Shown here: piece by piece, positions 15,167 to 24,353 of the stretch
Position numbering within the stretch: the first letter of the stretch is position 1
How the letters are laid out: every line of letters starts with the position of its first letter
Assembly: GCA_963822705.1 (NCBI GenBank)
Contig: CAWGIX010000012.1
Coordinates: 186,001-250,000, forward strand
Length of the DNA: 64,000 nucleotides
Direction: 5' to 3'
Source: CAVRQM01 sp963822705
GTDB lineage: Bacteria; Pseudomonadota; Alphaproteobacteria; Acetobacterales; Acetobacteraceae
Program-made: the position numbers and the translations under genes
The notes under the pieces: generated by a model
Seen by the model: the letters and a program-made list of their open reading frames with translations, nothing else
What the model was told of the DNA's origin: nothing
Database searches by the model: none

Positions 15167-16525
15167 ATGCGCCGCCTTCGCATCTGGCCGCGCAGCCTCG
15201 CCACCCGCACGGCACTGGTATTGGTCGCGAGCCTGGTGATCGTCCAGGTGGCCGGACTGACGATCCACGCGCTGGATCGGGTCGACGTGCTGCGGCTGGC
15301 GCAGGCGCGCGAGATCGCCGTGCAGGCCATCGGCCTGTATCGCGTTGTCGCCCTGACCTCCCCGGACCAGCGGGCGGCGCTGCTGACATCGCAGCGCACC
15401 ACGGAAACGGGCGCTGGTCGGGGTGCTACGCAAGCCCGCCTCGAGACCGGGCCGCCGGCCGGTATGGGGCCTCCGGCCTCGCTGGCATTCCAGCGCTTGC
15501 TGCGGGTGAACATGGGGCTGGTACCCACGCCGCCGGCGCAGCGCCCGCGCGAGGTCGTCATCGACGGCGGCCCGGAGCAGCAGCGGGTGGGCCTGGGCAT
15601 GCGCCTGCCGGACGGGGCCTGGCTCGACTTGGCGTTCGACCTGACACCGCCGCGGCCCTGGCATTCCGAAACGTTTCTGGCCGCCTTCGTGCTTATGACC
15701 CTGGCGGCTGCCGGCCTGTCGGTCTGGGCCGTGCGCCGGCTGGTGGCCCCCGTGGCGACCCTCGCGGCCGCCGCCGAGGCTTTGGGTCGCGACGTCGCGG
15801 CCCCCGCGCTGCCGGAGGATGGACCCACGGAAGTGGCCAAAGCCGCGGCGGCGTTCAACACCATGGCCGCGCGCATCCGCCGTTTCGTTCTGGACCGGAC
15901 TTTCTTGCTGGCCGCCATCGGCCACGACCTGCGCACACCCATTACGCGGCTGAAACTGCGCGCGGAATTCATGGAGGACGAGGAGCAGCGGCAACGAATG
16001 CTGGCCGATTTGGACGAACTCGAATCGATGGTCTCGGCTACGCTGATTTTTGCTCGCGATTCGGCCGCTGGAGAGCCGGAGGTGCCGATCGACCTCGCTG
16101 AACTGGCGCGCACCGTCGTGGACGAACTGGTGGACGCCCGGCCGGAGGAACGTGCCGCTCTGTCCTACAGTGGGCCCGACCATCTGCGAGTGCGGGCGCG
16201 CCCGGTGTCGCTTAAACGGGCGCTCACGAATCTTGCCACCAATGCACTGAAATATGGCGCCCGTGCTCGCATCAGCCTGGTGCCGCCCACGAAGGGAATG
16301 CTGCAGGTGTGGGTGGAGGATGACGGGCCCGGCGTCCCGGACAGTGAGCTGGAGCGCGTGTTCCAGCCGTTCATGCGCCTGGAACCGAGCCGCTCGCGCG
16401 AGACCGGCGGCATGGGGTTGGGCCTGCCGATCGCGCGCAACATCCTGCGCGCGCATGGCGGCGACGTGGTCCTGGCCAATCGGCCCGGCGGCGGCCTGCG
16501 CGCCACCATCATCCTCCCCCTCTGA
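15167..16525 (+). CDS. Sensor histidine kinase
   Basis: The 452-residue protein has a first membrane helix (TALVLVASLVIVQVAGLTIHAL), a periplasmic domain of about 135 residues, a second helix (FLAAFVLMTLAAAGLSVW), a HAMP linker, the phospho-His box AAIGHDLRTPITRLKLRAEF, and a complete ATPase domain (N box NLATNALKYG, VEDDGPGVP, FQPFMRLE, GGMGLGLPIA). It belongs with the regulator directly upstream. The signal is unknown. Confidence 0.92.
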   Translation: MRRLRIWPRSLATRTALVLVASLVIVQVAGLTIHALDRVDVLRLAQAREIAVQAIGLYRVVALTSPDQRAALLTSQRTTETGAGRGATQARLETGPPAGMGPPASLAFQRLLRVNMGLVPTPPAQRPREVVIDGGPEQQRVGLGMRLPDGAWLDLAFDLTPPRPWHSETFLAAFVLMTLAAAGLSVWAVRRLVAPVATLAAAAEALGRDVAAPALPEDGPTEVAKAAAAFNTMAARIRRFVLDRTFLLAAIGHDLRTPITRLKLRAEFMEDEEQRQRMLADLDELESMVSATLIFARDSAAGEPEVPIDLAELARTVVDELVDARPEERAALSYSGPDHLRVRARPVSLKRALTNLATNALKYGARARISLVPPTKGMLQVWVEDDGPGVPDSELERVFQPFMRLEPSRSRETGGMGLGLPIARNILRAHGGDVVLANRPGGGLRATIILPL

Positions 16526-16627
16526 CCAAGCCGTCATTAACCCCATGAGCCCTCCACATCAGCGCGGTCGCGCGGTTCGGAGAATCTCATAAAATTTCCG
16601 TAACGACTCGAAGCTGACATGAAGGCG

Positions 16628-16658
16628 CGTTTGCCGGTGCCCTGCGCACCAGCAAACG
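16628..16658 (+). terminator. Stem-loop behind the histidine kinase gene
   Basis: Arms CGTTTGC (16628-16634) and GCAAACG (16652-16658) pair, continued by GGTG/CACC inside, with one unpaired base on each side. No U tract follows, so it is either a factor-dependent terminator or an mRNA end-protecting hairpin. Confidence 0.5.
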
Positions 16659-16678
16659 AGCAGGCCTGACCGCGCCAT

Positions 16679-16699
16679 TATTAACGATGGGCGTTAATA
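16679..16699. promoter_or_regulatory. Spaced palindrome TATTAACG-N5-CGTTAATA
   Basis: Two perfect 8-base inverted arms are separated by five bases. The AT-rich, 21-base, dyad form is typical of a dimeric regulator site. It lies about 50 bases upstream of the candidate promoter at 16751. The binding protein is unknown; the regulator at 14427 usually would be expected to use direct rather than inverted repeats. Confidence 0.45.
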
Positions 16700-16750
16700 T
16701 TATCGCGGCCTGTGTATTAAAAAGTTTTTGCATCGTCTATTTCTTGTGAC

Positions 16751-16778
16751 TTGACCGTGAATAAGCGATGTGTAATCC
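16751..16778 (+). promoter_or_regulatory. Candidate sigma-70-like promoter for the first beta-repeat gene
   Basis: TTGACC (16751-16756) and TAATCC (16773-16778) are separated by 16 bases. The -10 match is modest. The implied leader before the ATG at 16935 would be about 150 bases. Confidence 0.35.
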
Positions 16779-16934
16779 ATTTCGTCGCCAAGACACCTGC
16801 GTTAGGCCAATAGAATACCAAAGGGGTAAGACAGTCCGGTAGGGCGCATGCCCATACCCGAGGGCGACATGCGGCTGCGGCGGCGCAGCTGTACGGGGTG
16901 TGTCGTGGCTACGGTCAACAAAGGGAGTAGTGAC

Positions 16935-18521
16935 ATGACTATAACGTTGAATGGCGGCCAGGCCTCGAGTGGACAGGCGACAAACAACACGCTTACGGAT
17001 GTCTATCAGGTCATCGGGGCTGACAACCTCATCCTCACCCCGGGCGGCGGAAACCTGACCGTCAACGGGATAAACGATACCGCTACGACTATCTTGCTGG
17101 GTGGCGTCGGCAGTCCCGCTGCGAACCAGTCGGGAGACAAGATCACCATCAATCTGGACGGTTCAGACAATACCATTGAACCACTTGGATTTGTCGCTCC
17201 TTATCCATACCAGCTGAACGACGCCACGGTGAATATCACCGTCTCGGGGACCGGCGGGTTCAACACTGTGGCCCTGGACAACAACGGCGGAGGAATTAGC
17301 AACGTCACGCTGGGCGGCCCCGACAACTTGGTCGAACTGAACGGCGACGCCACCAACTCGGTGACGCTCACCGGCGGTCCCGTTGCCGGCCATAACACTG
17401 TGCAGGTTGGTTATCCGTTCAACTCCGACTTTGGATTCAGTTCCACCATTGTCCTGAGCGGCAGCGACAATCTCGTCCAGGGCGGCGATGAGAACTTCAA
17501 CATCAGCGGCGGCGTCAGAGCCAACACGGTCCAACTTGGCAACGGCAACAGCTCGATCACGCTTAGCTTCGCTGGCATTCCCGGCGGCTTCAATCTGGTA
17601 GAAGTGGGGGATGGAAATAACAACATCCATGTCCTCGGCAACAAGAACACCGTTGACGTAGGCAGCGGGTCGAACCTCATCGCGGCAAAAGGCAACCACG
17701 AGACGATCAATATCTTCAGCGGCGACAAGCTGCTGGGCGCCCCGGGCAATGACACCGTCATCATCCACGGGATGCACGACACCGTCACCGAGACTAACTT
17801 TGGCTTCAGTGCTGCGGCCAACGTGGCGATATCCGCCAGCACCGGCAATTTGACTGCCTCCCTCAGCGACGGCAACGACACCGTCATCGCCGGTGGCAAC
17901 GACAACAAGATCACCGCGGGCAAGGGCGTGGACAACGTCACGGCCAACGGCAACTTCAACACGATAACCCTGGGTGCCGGAAGCGACACGGTCTCCGACA
18001 CGGGCATGAACTCCGTCATCACCCTGAACGGCGGGCCAGGCAGCCAGGACTCGACCACCCTCGGCAGCAACGACACGCTGACCGCCACCAACGGCGTCCA
18101 GGTTGTAACGGCACTCGGCGGCGACAACACCATCAACCTGACCGACACTAACGTGGGGACGGCGATCACGTTCGACGGCCAAGGCAACATGGCGTTCATC
18201 TCCGGGAACGGCAGCTTCGAGGCGGACTACGTGTCGTCGGTCCCCGCCGGCCCGCCGCTCAACGATGTGACGATCAACGGCGATGGCTCGGGCGACTACA
18301 CCGGGACGGCGGTTCTCGACGGGCTGATTCCCGGAAACGGCCAGCTTGACTTCAATGGCGTAGACGGAACCGGTGCATTCAGCGGGCCTCTGGGCGGAAG
18401 CACCTCGTTGCTGGATTTCCTGACGCACCCGATAGCCGGCGGCTATCAGATCACCACCCAGGGCGGGGGCACGGTGACGATTCACACGACCCAAGGGCTC
18501 AGCTCGTCCATGTTCAGCTGA
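16935..18521 (+). CDS. Beta-strand-repeat protein 1 (large, Asn/Gly/Asp-rich, probably secreted)
   Basis: The 528-residue protein is made of imperfect short repeats with Asn-Thr/Ile-Val strands and Gly-Asp-Asn turns (GNLTVNG, GDNLVELNG, GDNTINL, GSDTVSDTG), consistent with a beta-solenoid. Cysteine is absent and basic residues are rare. It opens with ITLNGGQASSGQATNNTLTD and ends IAGGYQITTQGGGTVTIHTT..SSMFS. Both ends match the paralogue downstream, while no N-terminal signal peptide is present. Export by a C-terminal signal (type I secretion) is plausible but unproven. The strict RTX nonapeptide is not repeated. The start ATG at 16935 has a good AAGGGAG site. Confidence 0.8.
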   Translation: MTITLNGGQASSGQATNNTLTDVYQVIGADNLILTPGGGNLTVNGINDTATTILLGGVGSPAANQSGDKITINLDGSDNTIEPLGFVAPYPYQLNDATVNITVSGTGGFNTVALDNNGGGISNVTLGGPDNLVELNGDATNSVTLTGGPVAGHNTVQVGYPFNSDFGFSSTIVLSGSDNLVQGGDENFNISGGVRANTVQLGNGNSSITLSFAGIPGGFNLVEVGDGNNNIHVLGNKNTVDVGSGSNLIAAKGNHETINIFSGDKLLGAPGNDTVIIHGMHDTVTETNFGFSAAANVAISASTGNLTASLSDGNDTVIAGGNDNKITAGKGVDNVTANGNFNTITLGAGSDTVSDTGMNSVITLNGGPGSQDSTTLGSNDTLTATNGVQVVTALGGDNTINLTDTNVGTAITFDGQGNMAFISGNGSFEADYVSSVPAGPPLNDVTINGDGSGDYTGTAVLDGLIPGNGQLDFNGVDGTGAFSGPLGGSTSLLDFLTHPIAGGYQITTQGGGTVTIHTTQGLSSSMFS

Positions 18522-18529
18522 TTGCCTTT

Positions 18530-18557
18530 CTCTGGCCGGACCTTGGTCCGGCCAGAG
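18530..18557 (+). terminator. Strong hairpin behind beta-repeat gene 1
   Basis: Two perfect 13-base arms (CTCTGGCCGGACC and its complement) with a two-base loop lie 9 bases after the stop. No U run follows, so termination may be partial, leaving some read-through into the second repeat gene. Confidence 0.7.
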
Positions 18558-18611
18558 GCCCATCCGGGGTGGCCGGTGCCTGCACGATTATCATTCGAAT
18601 ACTGACAGCGA

Positions 18612-18629
18612 CAATGTCGAAAGACATTG
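18612..18629 (+). promoter_or_regulatory. GNRA-capped hairpin directly before the ribosome site of beta-repeat gene 2
   Basis: CAATGTC-GAAA-GACATTG forms a perfect 7-base stem with a GAAA tetraloop, ending right before the GAGAGGGGGGG ribosome site and 15 bases before the GTG start at 18645. It could stabilise the mRNA end or affect access to the ribosome site. It is absent before gene 1. Confidence 0.5.
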
Positions 18630-18644
18630 AGAGGGGGGGCGCAC

Positions 18645-20171
18645 GTGCCTATCATTTTGAACGGCGGACAAACTGCGACAGGCACCGCCACGACTAACGC
18701 CGAGACTGACAGCTTTCTGGTCAACGGATCGGGCAACCTGATCGCCACGCTGGGCGGCGGCAACCTGGACGTAACCGGAGGCTTGAACGATACCCACACC
18801 ACAGTAGCGATAGGCGGGGTCGGCAATCCCGCCGCAGACCAGTTCGGGGATACGATCACGATCGCCCTGGGCGGATTTGACAACGTAATAAGCGGCGGGC
18901 CGCTCAATGATGCCATGGTGAACGTCACGGTGTCGGGAACCGGCGGTTCGAACCTGGTCAACCTCGACAACAGCGGCGACGGAACGACCACGATCGCCCT
19001 CGGAGGACTCCGCGACAAGGTCTACCTTAACGGCGACGCCACAAACGCGGTCACACTGGGCGGCGGCATGGGACTGGTCGCCATCGGTGCCGCTGGCGAC
19101 GACGACTTTGGCTTCACCTCCACCGTGCAGCTGAACGGGAGCGGCAACGTGCTCCATGGCGGAGACGAGAACTTCACCGTCGGCGCCGGCACCGCGGGGG
19201 GCAATTTCGTCAGGCTCGGCAATGGCCAGGACAGCGTCGCGCTTTCAGGCGGTTCCAATCGAGTAACGGTTGGAGACGGAAGCACCAACATCATACGCGT
19301 GACCGGCGACCAGAACACGGTGAGCGTTGGCAGTGGAACAAACGTGATTTCCGCCACCGGCAACAGCGAGATCATTACCATCACTTCCGGTGACAGAATC
19401 TCTTCCACCGCCGGCGCCGACAGCGTCGCGCTGACCGGTACGGGAGACAAAGTCACAGAGCACTACCAGGGTCAAAGTCCGCCAGCCAACGTGGCGGTGT
19501 TCGGCAGCACGGGCGGCGCGACCATTTCTCTCGACAGCGGCACCGACTACGTCAGTGCCGGCGGCGCCGGCAACCGGATAACACTCGGCAACGGGTCAGA
19601 CACCATCTATGCCAATGGCAACCACAACACGATTTCGGTGGGCGCCGGGAGCGACACGATCTTCGACACGGGGATGCACTCCACCATAACTATACAAGGC
19701 GGCCCTGGCAGCGACAGTTCGACCACCGTCGGCAACAACGACCGGGTGATCGCCAGCAACGGCGTGCAAAACGTGTCGGCGATGAGCAACGACACCATCA
19801 GCCTGAATGCAACCAATATCGGCTCTAAAGTAACCTTCGGCGGCGTCTACACTTCGGCGACAATCCTGAACGATGGCGACGTCCGGGCAGAGTTCGGCGC
19901 GCAGGGCACCGGCAACACGCTCACAATCCAGGCCGACGCCATGGGCGACTACACCGGAACCGCGGTGATCAACGACCTGCTGCCTGCGAATGGCACGCTC
20001 ATCCTCAGCGGGTTCACTGGAGGGACGCCTTACCCTCTGACCAGCGCTGCCAACATCCAGGCCGATTTCGCGGCAAATCCGGTCGCCGGCGGCTATGAGC
20101 TCACCACACCGGGCGGCGGCCACATAACGTTGCACGCTGCTGTCCTAAGCGCCTCGATGTTCGGGACCTGA
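18645..20171 (+). CDS. Beta-strand-repeat protein 2, paralogue of the preceding gene
   Basis: The 508-residue protein repeats the plan of its neighbour: start PIILNGGQTATGTATTNAET, GNLIATLGGGNLDVTGG near the N-terminus, a central solenoid-like region (GNGSDTIYANGNHNTISVG, GAGSDTIFDTGMHSTITIQGG) and the ending VAGGYELTTPGGGHITLHAA..SASMFGT. Many positions align directly with protein 1 (for example the DTGM..ITLNGGPGSQDSTT / DTGM..ITIQGGPGSDSSTT block), so the pair arose by duplication. GTG at 18645 is chosen because it aligns with the paralogue start and follows a very strong ribosome site. Likely a surface or secreted matrix-type protein; no enzyme motif is visible. Confidence 0.8.
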   Translation: MPIILNGGQTATGTATTNAETDSFLVNGSGNLIATLGGGNLDVTGGLNDTHTTVAIGGVGNPAADQFGDTITIALGGFDNVISGGPLNDAMVNVTVSGTGGSNLVNLDNSGDGTTTIALGGLRDKVYLNGDATNAVTLGGGMGLVAIGAAGDDDFGFTSTVQLNGSGNVLHGGDENFTVGAGTAGGNFVRLGNGQDSVALSGGSNRVTVGDGSTNIIRVTGDQNTVSVGSGTNVISATGNSEIITITSGDRISSTAGADSVALTGTGDKVTEHYQGQSPPANVAVFGSTGGATISLDSGTDYVSAGGAGNRITLGNGSDTIYANGNHNTISVGAGSDTIFDTGMHSTITIQGGPGSDSSTTVGNNDRVIASNGVQNVSAMSNDTISLNATNIGSKVTFGGVYTSATILNDGDVRAEFGAQGTGNTLTIQADAMGDYTGTAVINDLLPANGTLILSGFTGGTPYPLTSAANIQADFAANPVAGGYELTTPGGGHITLHAAVLSASMFGT

Positions 20172-20289
20172 ATGTGCGCCCGCTGGCCCGGTGGAAGTCT
20201 CTCTCGACAATCCACCACGCGGTCACGGTAGCAGTTCGCGCCAGGCTAGTTCCACGGCGTAAGGGCTACGCCCGCCGAGGGCGTGGCAG

Positions 20290-20321
20290 GCTCGACCCGA
20301 CCAGCCCCGGTCGGGTCGAGC
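20290..20321. terminator. Hairpin between convergent beta-repeat gene 2 and cold-shock gene
   Basis: Arms of 13 bases (GCTCGACCCGACC at 20290-20302 and its complement at 20309-20321) with a six-base loop. On the plus strand it is followed by TTT. It lies between convergent genes and may serve both. Confidence 0.7.
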
Positions 20322-20333
20322 TTTGCCCTCTCG

Positions 20334-20537
20334 TCAGGCCAGCTTGAGATTGGTGGCGGCGGCCTTGCCGCGCTCCATCGCCACGTCGTAGCTCACCTTC
20401 TGGCCGTCATTCAGACCTTTGAGCCCGGCGGCCTGAACCGCGGTGATGTGGACGAACACATCCTTGCCGCCGTCGGACGGCATGATGAAGCCAAAACCCT
20501 TGGTCGCGTTGAACCATTTGACGGTACCGGTGGCCAT
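20334..20537 (-). CDS. Cold-shock protein (CspA family), copy 1
   Basis: The 67-residue single cold-shock domain has both RNA-binding motifs, KGFGFI and DVFVHI, and the standard opening TGTVKWFN. Such proteins bind single-stranded RNA and DNA and melt mRNA structure. It is nearly identical to the second copy upstream (differences such as NATKG/NTTKG, SDGG/QDGG, LKLA/LKMA). The 162 bases between the two genes leave room for its own leader and promoter. Confidence 0.95.
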   Translation of the reverse strand: MATGTVKWFNATKGFGFIMPSDGGKDVFVHITAVQAAGLKGLNDGQKVSYDVAMERGKAAATNLKLA

Positions 20538-20699
20538 GGTCAGTAAACTCCTGCAGCGGACGAGTGCGGCGTCCCTGTTGCGGTTGTAGGAAGCAAAGCG
20601 GAATGAGGCGCCGCGGCGATCCCTGGCCGATGCGACGTCTCCGGGGCCGAACGTGGCTGCATGGTGCGGCCAGGGCCAGGGCCGAACAAAGTTTTGGCC

Positions 20700-20903
20700 T
20701 CAGGCCATCTTGAGGCTGGTGGCGGCAGCCTTGCCGCGCTCCATCTCCACCTCGTAGCTGACCTTCTGGCCTTCGTTCAGGCCCCGCAGGCCGGCGGCCT
20801 GGACCGCTGTGATGTGGACGAACACGTCCTTGCCGCCATCCTGCGGCATTATGAAACCAAAGCCTTTTGTGGTGTTGAACCACTTGACCGTACCGATAGC
20901 CAT
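20700..20903 (-). CDS. Cold-shock protein (CspA family), copy 2
   Basis: This is a 67-residue cold-shock domain with KGFGFI and DVFVHI motifs. The ATG at 20903 is preceded by a GGAGAAG site. The long open frame upstream to 21068 shows no homology and is not coding. The tandem arrangement with copy 1 indicates a recent duplication. About 260 bases upstream separate it from the groESL terminator; a long leader, as is usual for cold-shock genes, would fit there. Confidence 0.95.
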   Translation of the reverse strand: MAIGTVKWFNTTKGFGFIMPQDGGKDVFVHITAVQAAGLRGLNEGQKVSYEVEMERGKAAATSLKMA

Positions 20904-21162
20904 AGCTGCGTCTTCTCCGTCTGGGGCCGCCCGGCAACAGCGCCGGACGGGTCGGACAACCGGGCTTTGGACGTCTTGAAGGCACCGGCGACGACAACAC
21001 AAGTCCGGAAACGCAGCAAGGCAAGCCAAAAGGCGATTGCATGGTGAGTTGGACAGATCGCGGAGCACGAGTCAATGACCCCGCAATGACCATTCGTGGC
21101 GACCCGAGGTGACCACGGCATTAACGTAGCTCTGCACCCGGAACTGCGCAAGAGAGGTGCAC

Positions 21163-21192
21163 AAAAAAAGAGCGGGCCGTGCGGCCCGCTCT
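21163..21192 (-). terminator. Rho-independent terminator of groESL
   Basis: Read on the minus strand, a 10-base GC-rich stem (AGAGCGGGCC and complement) with a four-base loop at 21169-21192 is followed by seven T. It lies 30 bases behind the groEL stop. Confidence 0.9.
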
Positions 21193-21222
21193 CCTGGAAT
21201 ATACGCGACAGCGCTGACGGGA

Positions 21223-22878
<1,656 letters not shown>

Positions 22879-22925
22879 CTTCCACTCTCTCCTGTATTTG
22901 GTGCGGCTAGGCGACTAGGGCGCGA

Positions 22926-23240
22926 TCAGGCCGCGAGCTTGTGGGCGACCGTGGTCTCGACGATGCCCATGATGTCGCTCTCCTTCATGATCAGCAGGTC
23001 CTCGCCGTCGATCTTCACTTCGGTACCGGACCACTTGCCGAACAGCACGCGATCGCCGGCCTTGACTTCCAGCGCGTTGATCTTGCCGGTCTCGTCGCGG
23101 GCACCGGGGCCGGCCGCGACGATCTCGCCCTCCATCGGCTTTTCCTTGGCGGTATCCGGAATGATGATGCCGCCAGCGGTCTTTTCTTCCGCTTCCAGTC
23201 GACGCACGACCACGCGGTCGTGCAGGGGACGGAACTTCAT
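22926..23240 (-). CDS. groES: 10 kDa co-chaperonin GroES
   Basis: The 104-residue protein begins KFRPLHDRVVVRRLEAEEKTAGGIIIPD, including the mobile loop (EKTAGGIIIPDTAKEKP) that docks on GroEL, and ends with ESDIMGIVE. It caps the GroEL ring. The ATG at 23240 is set by homology; the frame upstream is not conserved. Confidence 0.97.
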   Translation of the reverse strand: MKFRPLHDRVVVRRLEAEEKTAGGIIIPDTAKEKPMEGEIVAAGPGARDETGKINALEVKAGDRVLFGKWSGTEVKIDGEDLLIMKESDIMGIVETTVAHKLAA

Positions 23241-23297
23241 GCGTTCGCTCCTGGTTCTCTGAAAGGCCAGGCGACAAAACCGCCCGGCGGATGTTTG

Positions 23298-23324
23298 TTG
23301 GCACTCCCCGTCGAGGAGTGCTAG
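23298..23324. promoter_or_regulatory. CIRCE operator (HrcA-binding) of groESL
   Basis: The inverted repeat TTGGCACTC-N9-GAGTGCTAG matches the CIRCE consensus TTAGCACTC-N9-GAGTGCTAA at 16 of 18 arm positions. It sits between the promoter and groES, where HrcA would block transcription until heat shock. hrcA itself is not in the window. Confidence 0.93.
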
Positions 23325-23325
23325 C

Positions 23326-23354
23326 GATCTAGGAGCAAGCTCCCCGCATGTCAA
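23326..23354 (-). promoter_or_regulatory. Promoter of groESL
   Basis: On the minus strand TTGACA (23354-23349) and TAGATC (23331-23326) are separated by 17 bases, directly upstream of CIRCE. The transcription start would fall within the operator. This is a vegetative-type promoter, so heat control would come through HrcA. Confidence 0.8.
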
Positions 23355-23494
23355 GCGGTCCGGCAGCAATGTCCGGCGATGAGTGCCAAACTACTGATTA
23401 ATTTACGTTTTCCTTGCAAACCGCGGTCCGTTTCATGGCATTCTCGTTAATGCCTTGAGCGCTACGCTTTGGGCGCTGCCGAAAGGAGCCGAGC

Positions 23495-23758
23495 ATGCAG
23501 CACGACACCGGATTTTCGCGCCAACTCCAGGGTTATCGCCTGACCACGGCGGAAATTCTGTATCACCTCCCCGACCATCCGGGCCTGCTGCAAAGCTATG
23601 TCTGGCAGGATCTCGATCTGGCACCGCGCTTCCCGGTGCTGCGCCGTTTTCTGGATTTTTGGGGGCGGGAAATCGAGGGTCGGCTGCATTCGGTCCGGGT
23701 CGCCCGAAGCGGCCTCGTCAGGTCGGCAGGCTGGCAGCACGTGCGCTATCTCAACTGA
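23495..23758 (+). CDS. usg: Usg family protein
   Basis: The 87-residue protein matches alphaproteobacterial Usg: LTTAEILYHLPDHPGLLQSYVWQDLDLAPRFPVLRRFLDFW followed by REIEGRLHSVRVA. The name comes from a gene upstream of trpF-type operons; its biochemical role is unknown. It is divergent from groESL. It helps to place the genome among Alphaproteobacteria. Confidence 0.9.
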   Translation: MQHDTGFSRQLQGYRLTTAEILYHLPDHPGLLQSYVWQDLDLAPRFPVLRRFLDFWGREIEGRLHSVRVARSGLVRSAGWQHVRYLN

Positions 23759-23845
23759 CCTTCTGGGTCGGTGGCGCCGCGGCGGATCAGCCCGGCGCCA
23801 GTGAACGGCCCCCGCTCTGGCGGCGGGACCATCAAGGCTCGCTGG

Positions 23846-24341
23846 TCACCCCCGTGCTCGCATCAGCCGAGCCTTGTCGCGCTGCCAGTCGCGCGCGGCC
23901 ACCGCCGCGCGCTTGTCGGCCTTTTGGCGCCCCTGCCCTAGTCCCAGCAGCACTTTCGCCCGGCCACGGTCGTTGAAATGGATCTGTAGCGGCACCAGCG
24001 TCACGCCCTGGCGCGCGACCGCCCCCAGCAGGTGGTTGATCTGCTTGTGCTTCAGCAACAGCTTGCGCGGCGCGCGCGGTTCGAACCGGCTCAGCACCCC
24101 GCCCTGGTATTCGGGAATGTAGGCGTTGAACAAAAACAGCTCGCCGTCGCGCTCGCCGGCCCAGGCCTCCGTCAAGGTGGCACGCCCGTGGCGCAGGCTT
24201 TTGACTTCCGGGCCTTTCAGCACCAGGCCGGCCTCGACGGTCTCCTTGATCGTGTAGTCGAACCGCGCCTTCCGGTTCTGCGCCGCGATGCCGTGTGAAA
24301 TCAGGCCGGACTTGGATTTTTCGCGCTTTTGCGTCGGCCAT
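23846..24341 (-). pseudogene. smpB: SsrA-binding protein SmpB, with a +1 frameshift after codon 8
   Basis: SmpB brings tmRNA to stalled ribosomes. The reading starts MADAKARK at 24341. A run of five A (24317-24321 on the plus strand as T) then breaks the frame. With four A the sequence continues SKSGLISHGIAAQNRKARFD and YTIKETVEAGLVLKGPEVKS, perfect SmpB, on to ATLTEAW, LFLFNAYIPEY, RKLLLKHKQIN and the basic tail ending at 23846. Everything else is intact, so a homopolymer error is more likely than loss of this important gene. It lies 12 bases behind dapA, the usual alphaproteobacterial order. Confidence 0.85.
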
Positions 24342-24353
24342 GGCCGCCGGAAC

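Larger units (their letters stand above)
16526..16934 (+). other. 409-base AT-richer intergenic region before the beta-repeat genes
   Basis: No protein gene is supported here. The composition is clearly more AT-rich than the flanks, especially 16670-16800. It contains a hairpin at 16628-16658, a spaced palindrome at 16679-16699 and a possible promoter at 16751-16778. The last 90 bases lead to an AAGGGAG ribosome site at 16921-16927. This is the control region for the repeat protein downstream. Confidence 0.6.

Noticed and set aside
16935..20171. Calling the beta-repeat proteins RTX toxins
   Set aside because: The GGxGxDxux nonapeptide is not regularly repeated and no toxin or protease domain is visible, so only a general beta-repeat description is justified.
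23455..23976. 173-codon plus-strand frame starting before usg
   Set aside because: It is a shifted-frame shadow of usg and antisense of smpB; no conserved sequence.
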